In this document: piece after piece, positions 22,751 through 34,700 of the stretch
How the letters are laid out: each line of letters begins with the position of its first letter
Numbering within the stretch: the stretch's first letter is position 1
Assembly: GCA_963573305.1 (NCBI GenBank)
Contig: OY754329.1
Location: forward strand, 46,954,417-47,018,416
Reading direction: 5' to 3'
Source of the DNA: Pyrrhosoma nymphula
Taxonomy: Eukaryota; Arthropoda; Insecta; Odonata; Coenagrionidae
DNA: 64,000 bases
Position numbers and translations under genes: made by a program
The notes under the pieces: model-generated
Told to the model about the DNA's origin: nothing
The model's input: the letters and a program-made list of their open reading frames with translations, nothing else
The model's database searches: none

Positions 22751-23595
22751 TTACTCTGTTGCTGCAAGGAGGTCGTCCTTTATTGAGGACCAAATTTCCT
22801 CTACTTCGTTGCATTCTTTCTTTTCTCCTGTAAGTCTATCTCCCTTTCCATCTGTAGCTTTTTGGAACTGTTTCAATACGGTCACATCCTTTAGTTTTAT
22901 TAGGTTCCGTTTCTTCTTTCTCCTCTTATTTAACTTTTTGAATTTAAAATGACTCTTCATCATAACCATACTATGGTTGCTCTATATCACAGCCTGGATA
23001 GCACCTACTGTCTTTGACCTGAGTATTATATCTTTTTCTCACTATTATGTAGTCAATCTGGTATCTATTTTTGTCTCCAGACATTTTCTAGGTATGTCTT
23101 CTTCTCGGATGATAATCAAACCATGAATTTTTAATGAAAAATCTATTTCTGTGGCAGAAATCAACAAGTTTATCACCCCTATCATTTATTATTCCTAGTC
23201 CAAATTCCCCAACAACACCTTCCTCTCTTCTCTTTCCTACGATTGCATTCATATCACCCATAATAATAAGGTTGTCATCCCCTTTCGTCCTTCCTGTAAT
23301 TTATTCAAATGTGTCATAGATCTTATCAACATCTTCTTCATGCCCTGTTGTTGGCATATAAACTTGGACTAAAATGGTGTCTTTGGGTCTTGTTTCTACT
23401 CTAACTAGGATAATTCTTTCGTTGTATTGTATGTATCCTCTTACTCTCATTCCAAACTGTTTATTAAGTATGATGGCTACCCCTGCCAACCCAGGTTTAT
23501 GTATTGCTGTTCCAGAATGGATAACCCTATATTCACCATTCCAGAAGAAACCAGGATTCGGCTATCCTACGTCTGAACAGTAGTAGTGTTGCGTA
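22751..23595 (-). pseudogene. LINE AP-type endonuclease domain
   Basis: The minus strand reads PNPGFFWNGEYRVIHSG, GVAIILNKQFGMRVRGY, IILVRVETRPKDTILVQVYM, then LIIMGDMNAIVGKRREEGVV (the GDxN metal/catalytic motif), FGLGIINDRGDKLVDFCHRN, WFDYHPRRRHT, NRYQIDYIIVRKRY and finally SNHSMVMMKSHFKFKK. The terminal SDH motif of this enzyme class appears as SNH, a change at a key aspartate. Two frameshifts and in-frame stops (for example the W expected after RRRHT) confirm decay. The enzyme would nick target DNA to prime reverse transcription. Confidence 0.85.
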
Positions 23596-23856
23596 TTATG
23601 TCTCATTTTTGTCATTCATTTTTTCATCGTCTGCTAAAAAGGTTACCCCGAGTTCCCGAGGCAGGCTTTGGCGGTCACGCAGTTTTCTTCCGAGTCGACT
23701 CTCGACCAAACCAGTCAGTCGGGCATTAATTTCTCGAGGAACAGTCTCTCTCATCTCCTTCTTAGCCGCAGTGTGGTGTTCGTGCTCCTGTGCTGAGGTG
23801 TTAGCACCAATCTTTGCATGCTGTTCACCCCCTTGGCGACTCAGCGCTCCAGCCAT
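23596..23856 (-). pseudogene. Possible LINE leader / ORF start region
   Basis: An 86-codon minus-strand frame (start ATG at 23,854-23,856) lies directly upstream of the endonuclease and is GC-richer than its surroundings. It is hydrophilic and ends EKMNDKNET. I recognise no domain. Its position fits the N-terminal leader of the LINE protein or its 5' untranslated region. Confidence 0.4.
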
Positions 23857-23970
23857 CCTCTGCTGCCTTCTAGTTCTCCTGGGCCCGTCTACTGCCGGTG
23901 TACTTCAGACGAAGACTCGGCACGTGCATTATAATTAAATTTTGTGTGCCTTTGTTTCATACTTGAAATC

Positions 23971-24029
23971 CAATTAAATGTGGGTGTTGTCTCTCTCTAC
24001 ACAGTCCACTTTGCGTTATTTACCCCACA
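23971..24029. repeat. Short flanking repeat, related copy at 20,157-20,210
   Basis: See the partner copy: CAATTAAATGTGG, a spacer containing CTCTCTCT, ACAGTCCACTT, and TTACCCCACA. It marks the upstream end of recognisable LINE sequence, so it may be the start of the element's 5' leader. Confidence 0.55.
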
Positions 24030-25137
24030 AGTAGAGTAGCAGAATATATTAGTAGTGAGAAAATTTTTATGTAATTCCTCCTGTTGATGGTGGTATCATG
24101 CCAAAGTTGTTGATTGCGCTTGTATGCGCGAATCTTTTACTCAAGTAATTAGACCTCATTTGCCGCTAAAATTGAGCATTTATGAAAATTGTCCAAAGAA
24201 TTACTTAGTGATATAGGTAAGGTTGTAGTAGCTCAGACAAACGAAGTTCCTATATTATTAATATATAATAACTGAACTAAAGCTTTAGATGCATCGTAAA
24301 TTGTAATGAATGTCTTGCATGTTTATTTTGACAATATTTTAAAATATTGAGTCCATAGTTTCACGAATGCTTTTGGGCGATACCTTAATGGTTAATTGAT
24401 TTTGACCAAAGCCATGAATATTAACTTTCTATTTGTGATTGTGTGGCAGTTTATACTGGAATTTCATGTTCTTTTTCCACTATTGTTGATAATTTCATCT
24501 TGTAATTGTTTTCTTGAGGTGTCAATGTGTCCAGGAGGTTTTGATTTTAAACTATCTTGAATTAATCAATATTTCTGAAATCAATACTTATCTCCAATTT
24601 ATTATTCTCAGAACCCAGAACCGATGTACTACGTCTGTGAATCCAGTTGGAGCCCATCCCCAAATTCCCAGAAGAACATGAAGAAGAAGAATATGAAGAA
24701 GATCTGAGCCTACCGAGCAAGATCCAGGATCCTCTCGTTCCAAGAGAGCATGCACCTCAAAACGAATTTATCTTGATATCGAATATGAAAGAGCTACTCC
24801 TCGTTGTGGTCTCGTCATCGTGCGGCTAATTTCCTTGATTTGAATTTAATTATTTCCAGTACTAGGCTAACCTTGAATTCACTTGAGAAAATATATTATT
24901 GTTTATTCTTTAGTACGGTGTTAAGATATTTCTTTGTTTTAGAATTTTAATGAAATTTAACTTTTTTAGAAAAGCATGCATTAAATTTATTTTTAAGTAT
25001 TTATGTTTTTACTTTTTAGTCTTAGTTTATAAAACAACAATAATGTTGTTGAATAAACTAAAAAACCTAGGACTTCTTTACTAGAAAAAAAACGTCAGGT
25101 TGTGCACTTGATGCGCCTAATTGCCTCACGGGACAGG
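24030..25137. other. Non-coding stretch, one weak exon candidate
   Basis: No gene was recognised. At 24,611 an acceptor-like TTTATTATTCTCAG precedes a short frame ending at a TGA near 24,713, and a second frame at 24,647-24,829 is rich in glutamate. Neither has a family signature, so neither is called a gene. Confidence 0.4.
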
Positions 25138-25420
25138 AGTTGGATTCTTTACCACTAGTCCACCTCGGATTACAGTATTAATCGGGTATTTTATTTAGAT
25201 TATTGTAGTATAAATGAAGTAACTGTTCCAGTAACCATGGATCCATGGAAAAGGAATTGTTTAAGAAAATCATATATAAGTTGGATTCTTTACCACTAGT
25301 CCACCTCGGACTACAGTATTAATCGGGTATTTTATTTAGATTATTGTAGTATAAATGAAGTAAATGTGCCAGTAACCATGGATCCATGGAAAAGCAATTG
25401 TTTAAGAAAATCATATATAA
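25138..25420. repeat. 141-bp tandem duplication, two units
   Basis: Units at 25,138-25,278 and 25,279-25,420 begin AGTTGGATTCTTTACCACTA and match with only about four or five substitutions (for example GGATTACAG/GGACTACAG, AACTGTTCC/AATGTGCC, AAGGAATTG/AAGCAATTG). The start of each unit, read on the minus strand (TCCGAGGTGGACTAGTGGTA), resembles the 5' half of a tRNA, so a SINE fragment may be included. Confidence 0.9.
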
Positions 25421-28400
25421 TGATTATCACTTTGTCATTTCCACACTTTTCGTAACATCACGGAGCATGGTTTTAACATGAAGTGTCACTATCATGGTCA
25501 TCTGTAAAACACTGTCGGTGATAATAAATTTTATGAAATTACAAAGTAAAAAAAAAATGTGATATATTTTCAAATGGATAAACCTGAAATTAGATCATAT
25601 TAGAACGTACTCATTCATCTCGTTATTTTATTTTTGCACTGGATTTCCGTTTTATGTGCTAAAGAAAATTAATAAAAAAATCCCTATACAAAGTCCACCT
25701 TTCACCCGGCCTCCACGGACTACTTCCGTTGGACTTGTGGGCGAGAGACTCTGACAAAGAGAAGATGGCTCTCCGACACGCAAAACAAAGTCGAGCAGGA
25801 CACGGCAGACCGATGGCACCACAACAAACGGAGAGGTTCCGTGCCGTCGGACGGAAATGAAAAACTCTTCCCAACACAGCGCTCCCCGACTGAGCTTTCT
25901 TAAGAGGGAAGGGTTGACACGCAAACTTGCAGAAGGTCGACACGAAAGAAATCATTAGACTAGCACGAGAAACAACTCCAGATTGCCAGACAATAAGATG
26001 AAAATCTACGCAAATTTTTTCTTCCCCGGAAAATAATCTTGCATAAAACATAGAAGCTGCAACTGGTAATTTACACCGGGATCGTATGTTATCAAACCAA
26101 GGGAATAAAAAATTCATTACAAGATATCACGGATTATCCATTCTTTTTTTTGAGCTATTATCGAGAGGATTGAATCGCTAAAAATATTGCGAACATTTCG
26201 TCTTGTAAAGTGGCCATCATCTAGCGTCCCTTAGAATCCCTTTTGATAATTAAATATGAGTGACATGTATCTTCCTAGGCCCTCTATTCTTCAAATAAAC
26301 TATCATTTCCATGTCAGCTCCACGCATGCTTATTTCCGAAAGTTGAAACTGTTTCTTCTTTGCTCCTTTCCTCGGGCTAGGTCTCATAGGTTACCCTTGT
26401 AATGACATCGCGCTTTTAAAGAACCGTAGCTATCTCATTAACCGTAGATCCCTCCGATGTCCCTCAGAAGGACGAGAAAGTAAACTACCTCCATCCGTCC
26501 TGTCCCCAGAAAACATATATACGATTTATTGAAGCTAACGGAATCAGAGCCCAAAGCCTACGCTATGATCTCCTTCGGTTCATTGTGATCACAGAATACC
26601 TGACCTTAAAACATTTCGATGCCATGGTAATCCTTCTTCAGACAATTCCTTAAAATAATCGATAAGCATCACTAAATATGTACACTGTACTTCAGTGTGC
26701 AATCGCCTTGGCAATTATAATTCTAGGTAAAAAAAAGTAAAACCTATTCTTCTTTATCTATTTGGAGTGTAAATCGACCGATAATATCGACAATGAAGTT
26801 GTGCCCATTAAATTATAAACGTGGTTCTATCCAATTAAGAAGCACGAAAATAACTTTTTTCTTAAATCAGGTAAAATATTTCACACACTAAAACTTACCG
26901 AAAATAATAACGTGTATAAACCATAAAACTCATTCCATCGACCACATCGACAAATAATTTTTAAAACATCCCGTTCAGGGCCTGCTACAGGGATTTACGA
27001 TATCAAACAAATCAAACAGCACATGTAACTGCATGACATATGAATTAAATACGCGCATCATCAAAGTTAAAATACTATGAAGTATTTCAAAACACAGTAT
27101 TATTATGGAGCCAAACCCTATGCTTTCCTCAATGGTGATAAGGCATATTTTGGATTTAATGTAAATTACACAGTCAGCCAGTGTCAAAGAGTAGTATTCT
27201 GTCCAGTAGAATGCAATGGTATGCCAATGGCCGCCCGGGACGTCTGACATATGAGTCATTGAAACAGCACACTGTATATACGCTTTGTACGCCAGAAGTT
27301 TTAGATAGCGGGGTAAGAGAGAGACTCATTGATTTCACGGGAAAACGGGAGACCACGCCTTAAAATTTGCTGTTCTTTCTCTTCATCCTCATAATGGTAG
27401 TGCCCTTCAACTTTTGCTGTGGGCCACCATTTGGTAACAAGTTGTACACAGTGACTAAAATGAAAATAAATGCCTAGTTTTCCGATTCATAAATTCACTA
27501 ACTTCATTCAAAAAATGCATCGTACAAAGGTGTCTCAATAGTACAAGCTATTGTCGGACAATGATCAAAGACCGTTAAAATAAAAATTGTAGTTTTATTT
27601 CATTTTTAGAGAAGAGCGACAAAGTGGTGTCGTCAAATATTTAAAGGAATTATTCTAACATGTTTATTCTATTCTATATTCTATTGTATTTATAACCACA
27701 ATATTATTATACCACCGTAATGAATGCGCATACATAAAGCTTAATGTCTTAACCGACTCTAATTTGACAACTGTTGATAAAATATTATTCTTTTACGAAA
27801 ATCGATGATGTAGCGTCGAATTTCTATCGTCCCTATCATTCGTTTGTTTTCTTTCATTTCTCACATATGGTTAACTGTAACTGGTAATTTCCAGGAACAA
27901 TGCGTGGTGTTTAATGACTAATAGTTGAAATCAGTGCAAGGAAATTGATTAAAAATTTCTAACCATGTACATTAATTTCCGTCTCTTGTCTTTTTATATA
28001 CATCCACGTTGGATAATATATGAGTTAGGATAATGAAATTATTGGAGAGTTTACAATGTAGCTACATTTCTATAACCTGCATGAAATAATGTGTATGGTA
28101 ATATTCCATCGACTGCACTTCACCTAACTTCTTAAAATGAAAATTAAAAATCCTATGTTTATTCAACCTGAACATATTTGTAGTCTACCTTGGCAATACA
28201 GCTACTCAATATAATCCTTCTATCCTGATTTATGGATGAAAGAATGTTCAATTCTCCAGAAATAAATAAAACTTTAATTACAACAAAGATTTTAGTGTTA
28301 ATAAATCATCATTATATCACGTACTGATTATTTCATGACGCTGAGAACAGGGTCGCAATTATAGTTTTATTTATTTGTAGCAAATTTCATATCTTTTATC

Positions 28401-31400
28401 CACACGTCGTTTTAATTCCACGCCATATTTTCTGAGTTAATCCTTAGTTGTTAATTCAGTAAAAATATTGAACTATTAATTATCGATTTAATTAACCAGC
28501 ATTTTGCAATGATTACATAGCATAGGGAAAACGCATGGCTAATACATATACCCATACTGGCCTCAAATCCAATGCGGAACTTAATCCCTGGGCTTCACCA
28601 AATAAAATAATTCTACTTCAAATCTTTTCCTCGAAGCGGTTAATTCTGTTAGCATGAATTGTTCGCACTTTTGATTAAAGAACCACTCGTATAAACCCCT
28701 TTCGATATTGGGAGTATTTTATATTGCCTACGTTTTCCACCCTCGTAAACACATCGTAAAACATCCGCCATAAAAAGCATTCCGATCGAAGAAGACTGTT
28801 CGAGGAAAACCCTTTATTTACAAGATATCTCTTCCATTCCTTTTAAAACTGTAGATTGTGCTGGGTGGTCGTGACATCTATTGAGACTCTTACTATTGAT
28901 TAGGAGCTAACTAACTAGTACTTCGTCTGTTATCAAATAAGAGCTTCCACATAATGGACTAGAGACGTTCTTATTTGAGAACAGTTATCTCAGATGCAAT
29001 TTTCCAGTATTAAATAACAAAATGAATAGCATCCAGGAGTACAAAAGGACTTATGAAATAATGATTTTGTTAGCTTTTTGCAGAGCTTTGATTTAGTGTT
29101 CTTCTCTTGTGTTGGTAAAGCACAATGTGAGAGAATTTGACTTATAAACCTGGTTGTCTCAAGTTTTTATTGCTGAAATTGAGTGTAATTACTGCAGAAT
29201 GAGTGGATACGATTGATACACATCAAGTAGTGAAACCTGATCATCGTAAATGTATTAAAACATAAATGGTGATTGGTCAGCTGGAATACCAATTAATTAT
29301 TTCAAAGTCCGACCACTGTGCTCTACATGTAATATTTATCAGTTAGGATTATACAACCTTAAGGTAGTCATGCATGAGTTGAGCCCTAACTTAGACGAAG
29401 GGGTATTCATGTCATATGCGGTCTACAGGTAATTCATTTCTCTTCAATAGAATAGATTGTATTTTCACACTATTGATAAAAACACGAGATTGTATTATTT
29501 CGAAGTTTTTAGAAATACTAGCTGATAACTCGTTAAAATGACGGGGATTGACTTTTACTAGTATATATTTTTCTGTATTATTGCATTGTTTACAGAAATA
29601 ACAAAAATATAATTGACCCTGCCTATACTAATTCACATGCTTACGAAAGAATTCTTCGTAATTATTAGAACCGGTGAACCGACTCCTGCGTTCCCAAAAC
29701 AAGGAAACTGAAAGAAGATGATCTCTTTCTTCTGTATGATATGTTTTGGTGTGACATGCAACTTCCACTTTGTCACATGCTTGTGGGGGAAGAGTCAAAT
29801 TTTATACAAGAAGAGTTCGTAGTATAAAACGCGTTTTTTAATTTTTAAATGTTTTATTAGATTTATGTAACGTTTTAATTTGATCGTAGTGTATATGTTT
29901 AAACTTTTGTGTGTCTATAAGTCATTGTTCATTTCGAATATTACCCTTTATTACATGTTAATTGAAATTATTATTCACTATTTTAGGCCGTAGACAACCT
30001 GTAGACCGACATGAGTGCCAAAAAAGGAATATGTTTTGCTAAGATGTAGAGGGAAATCTACCACAGTTGCGAAATGAGTGTTGTTTTTTCTCGTGTGGTA
30101 CTAATAGAGCACCAGTCTCCTTTTTTCCCTCTCACAATTTTATTTTTCTCGCTATACGAATTCTTCGATAATAATTTATTCAAGAAAGTAGAGTTAAAAC
30201 ACATGTATTTTCTCGCTATAAATTTCCATCCTCAATAAATATAACGATGAATGATCTCCATTCAATTGAACTTAGATTGTATGATGATAAAGCTGGTTAA
30301 AAAGCAAAATTGTACATGCAAGCACAAAAACAAGCGCCAAAAGGTGGTAGTGGGTTAACTTATGTAAAAAAAAGTATCGATTGAAATCCGGGAGAGTCAC
30401 TGACTCTAGACGTAGTTCTTAATGGAGATCTTGGAGAAGAGAAACCCATTCATTCGGCCTGTTCCTCGCCCATACACCCTGCCCTTTCCCTCACCGATGG
30501 AATTCTGGGAATGATGTTCCACTCATTTCGGAGCGTTTCGCTTGAGAGCAGAATTCCACTGCGCGAGATGTGGTATGCGCTCATACACCATTCCTACGCC
30601 TCCGCAAGTGCCTGGCCACAATCCCATATCGCTCGACATCCGCTCTTGCTTTCTCACAAGCAGTAAAGATAAAATTCACAAAATAATCCATGCGGCTATT
30701 TTTACCTACGGCATTACGATGGGCGCAATCACGGAAGAAAGAAAATTAATGAAACTGTTAAAAATTGTTTATAGCTCACATCACTCAGTTTTTACTGGTT
30801 AGATATCAAATATTCATTTTAATTTAATTAAGAATCTGGAATCTCGGAAAAAATTAGAAGAAATTCACCTGGGTTTGACTGATCAATAAAAACAACATGA
30901 CCATGTCAATACGGATAATACAGATACAGTCAGGAAAATACAGTAACAATACGCATGTTTTTCATATTTGAAAATGATGCAGAATATGATTTGTTTTATG
31001 ACCGCGCAAGTGAAGTATTATTACAATAATAATGGTGCTAAAGTTAACGTGATGTAATGTCAATGTTTCACCGGGTTTTTAAGTTTCTAGTTAATCAATT
31101 TTGTTTTACCACCACCAAAAATTAACAGTCCACACAAATGCTTTCTCAACGTCAGAATTGATTTATGAACTGTTATCCTCAGTTAAGTTGGGAAAAATAA
31201 TAGTGCGTTAAGAAATAAGCAAACAAAATCTTCAAAGCACTGAACAGAAAGCACAACTTGCAACTCCAGTTGAGCAGAAGATTTTATAATCAGTCATAAA
31301 TGCGTTCAAATTCCATTGCTATTTTCTTTGAATCCGTGACTGTCATATTCTATGAAAGGAATTCTGAGGGTAAATTGAGTTAATACTTTAATTAGTATAG

Positions 31401-31705
31401 AATAATTCAACTAACGGTTCTCCAGTCTTCATAGGCAAATAATAATGGGCTTCAAGATACGCATTGAAGTATCGCTTAACCCTACGAATTAACTGTTGAC
31501 CAACACCAGCGTATTCACCGCGAGAAACTTTTTCGTAAGTTTAAAACCTATTTGTGAAACTATTGTTATAATATCTGTGGGCTCTACGCTATCTATAAGT
31601 ATTTAGAATTTAGGCATGTAAATGGTAGCAGATAAAAAGGATATAGAGGGCTCGGTATTAAAGTTGGCCATGTCTATTTTTCTATTACTTAACTAACAAT
31701 TTTAA
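25421..31705. other. Long AT-rich stretch with no recognised gene
   Basis: Read on both strands; nothing recognisable. A moderately GC-rich block at 25,680-25,900 yields a 152-codon minus-strand frame (25,659-26,117) with no domain. A frame at 30,542-30,802 contains C-x-x-C but no recognisable fold. Confidence 0.5.
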
Positions 31706-31782
31706 AGGATATACGGGAGGAACGATTTAAGGAAGGATGGATAAGGAAGGGAGGAAGGATATATATAAGGAAGGATATACGG
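31706..31782. repeat. Degenerate GGAAGGAT minisatellite
   Basis: GGAAGGAT and close variants (AAGGATGG, AAGGAAGG, GGAAGGATATA) repeat irregularly across about 75 bp. It has the look of old simple-sequence expansion. Confidence 0.6.
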
Positions 31783-34700
31783 AATTTTATACCCGTTTTC
31801 TTCAAATATCACTTCGATAGAGCAATCGGTATCAAAAACGCGCCACAGAAACTAGGCCACTGAGAATACATACATTTGCTATGCTAGTATGTGACGGAGT
31901 TTATACAAGCAACATCATAAAGTTAATGGGAATTTTTTCGATTCATAAATTTCCATACAAACCTCACAAAGAAGTTCTCAAACCAAAATGAAAAATGGTA
32001 GACGTGATTATTTATTTCCTTTTCAAAGGCAAATAATTTTTTTTTTATAAATTGACCACTTGTCCCAACGACCGGATAATATTGGATACTTGGTAGGTAA
32101 TGTATGCGTAATACTTTGATTTATGTGATTATGAGAAATAACAACAAGGACCGGGAAATATTTCAAGATAATCTCATTAAATCATCGTCATGCATTAGTA
32201 TTAATAAAATGTATGTCAATATGAATAAATATAACCAAATAACATCCACGAGGAAGAAAACAAAAGAAACTAGAGTATGTGTAACCGAATCTCTACTTCG
32301 AAATTCTGTCAATGTATTCCATGTACCAACGGAACATAAACATATAGGGGGATACATAAATGCATTTAACTGGATCACTTACTTCCCGTCATAGCTACCC
32401 TAAAATATTTAACGAAGCAGGTAAATGTTTCTGTAGTATAATTATATGTATATGGAATTGTACGGAGAAATCCAACCTACGCATGAGCTTTTCATCTGAA
32501 TTATATAATTAAGTGAAACAGAAAAATCCATAACTCTTTATCAGACGGCGCAATTCAAAAATCATACCAAATAACGCTTGGTATGAGTTAACATGACTTT
32601 GTAAAAGGTGCATAGCAGTACTAAACCTCACCCGTGACGTGACAATTGCCTTTGTAAAAATTCCCCATTCTCCAAATCAGAGCTATGTCAAGAAAAATGC
32701 CATCAGGTAAAATTAAATTAGAAAATTTTTCTTCTCTAAATTATTTGAGTTAAAAGAAATTCTGCCACCAATGAAATATATTTTTTAAGGAATTTCGAGA
32801 GTGAAAGAACAGTGAGGGTTTAAGTTAATATGCAATTCATGAGAAAAAGGACAAACAGAAGCTTAACTTTCCTTAGGAAAAAACAATGTATTCTATTTAC
32901 TCCGGAAATTAGGGAATGTATCCCCATCGTATGTATTATAAACTCCGAAAATAAGATAAATGAATTATTAACTAAAACTTTAATTCAAAAAGCCTCATTC
33001 AACTTTTTTGTAGAGCTTCTTCTAGGACTAAACCTTCTTTCTTCTAATGGCATCAAAGTATCCACAACTTGAGGATATAAATGCGACTTCTAATAGGCTC
33101 ATTAAAAGTTTAGGACGGGATTAGATTTCCCGGAAAATTTTCAAACTTCAGACTTCGATACCCCGGATAGAAATTCGCCTAGTTATCAAAAAGAATAATT
33201 GATGATTGCAATTCATCAAAACATTTCACATGAATTGTAAATGCGACGAAATTCTTATTAAAGACATCTTTCTTTGGATTTTTCACTGTGGATATGTAAC
33301 TGTTAAATAATTTTCAGAGATCTATTATTTCCCATTATAAACACAGTTTTTTTATCAGACACTCATCCCCATACAATAATCCAGAACCTCAGCATTGTTC
33401 AGCTTTATAGCAATATTTGTGCATATTTATATATTTAAAATGTTTCATGTATTTTCTATGCTGGCTTACCCAAATAGCTAGCTCTCTCCCACCTAGATAA
33501 GACAAGAGTTAGTCTCGATACTGCCACAGTTAACTGACGATTGTTATGCTGAAAGGATCCAAATCAACACGAACAATTCTTCTATCCAACGCCCACGATG
33601 TCATAGCTTTCCGATGAGTTTATCCAATCTCTTCCACTCACAAATTAAGAGAGCATCCGGTAGCTGCGATGGGAAAGACTGTTACGGATCCGAGAAGGGA
33701 GACTTCAAGAGGGCAAACGGCCGCAGAAACCTGAAATGCGTAAACAGAGGACACGGGAATGAGTACAAAAATAAATTATAATCAGAAATTTCATAGAAAA
33801 AAAAGGTAAAATAAATTAAATTAGTAAAACGTGGATACTTTTCTCAGTTGGATAAAAATAAAATGATTTTTCGTAGTTACACGAATGGACACAGTAAAGA
33901 CACCAGTTTTGTCTCATGAGAATTACACAAGTTCAAAAACTCTCAACGCTCGGGATATCCAGGAAACCGATTCTACCAGCAGTCGATCGGCATTCATTCA
34001 TCACTCTTAATGATGGGCAGTTTCGTTCTTTACTAGGACTTGTTCCTTTCCTTCTCGTTGACTTAAACGAATGACTTGAAAGACTCGTTCATTTCGTTCT
34101 TTTTTTAAATTTGCACGTGGTTTCTCTTCTCGCTCAAACATGCGGGTAATGTACTATTGAGTCTACACTAAAATGAAATACTGTCATAAGAAGTCTTGTA
34201 TTTCCGATAGCTTTAGCCATCCAGTATTATATGCCCTGTGCATTTACCAATTGAACATTCTTAAGTGTATTGTTCTCACACCTGTCTGGAACTCGTTTGA
34301 GTATCCACCGTTCAAAACCGTGGTAATATCGATTCCATCCTACTTTTGCTTGTAAAGTGGAATTTTCTGTTTTTATTATAGTCAATATACCCCCCTTTAG
34401 GGGAACAGCCGTATTATATGCTCAGTTTATAACGAAAACACAGCAAAGAAAGCTTATTTCTCCGCTCCAATTTTTCACACACAACTGAGACTGACGAGTA
34501 AATCACTCAGAGTGGCAGTTGGGCCAATAGAGTTAAACCTGGTGACATGTCTCGAGAACTAGTGAAACGTCTCCATGAACTTTTGCATACCTTTATATAC
34601 TGTAAGCGACATATAAAGGTACTATACCACATATTTTTAACACCTCAACGGAGAAAATAAAGTCCAAAAATGGCTGATTTTTGTTTGTTTCTATATGAAA

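Larger units (their letters stand above)
20590..24029 (-). mobile_element. RTE/CFDP2-like LINE retrotransposon, inactive, minus strand
   Basis: The minus strand carries, in the expected order, a possible N-terminal leader (23,596-23,856), an AP-type endonuclease (about 22,750-23,595), reverse transcriptase (about 21,000-22,475) and the C-terminal block (20,590-20,985). Frameshifts and stops separate nearly every block, so it cannot make a working protein. A 251-bp foldback element interrupts the reverse transcriptase at 21,599-21,849. The 3' end is not intact: it runs directly into a piece of another LINE at about 20,590. The RTE-like assignment is from resemblance to the CFDP2/BovB type of protein and could be refined by phylogeny. 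Confidence 0.85.

Noticed and set aside
24611..24829. Possible acceptor followed by a glutamate-rich frame
   Set aside because: The acceptor is plausible, but the frames behind it are short, conflict with one another and lack a matching donor or a family signature.
25659..26117. 152-codon minus-strand open frame
   Set aside because: One of the longest frames in the window, but the residue mix shows no domain and it tracks a local GC-rich block; no splice or promoter signals.
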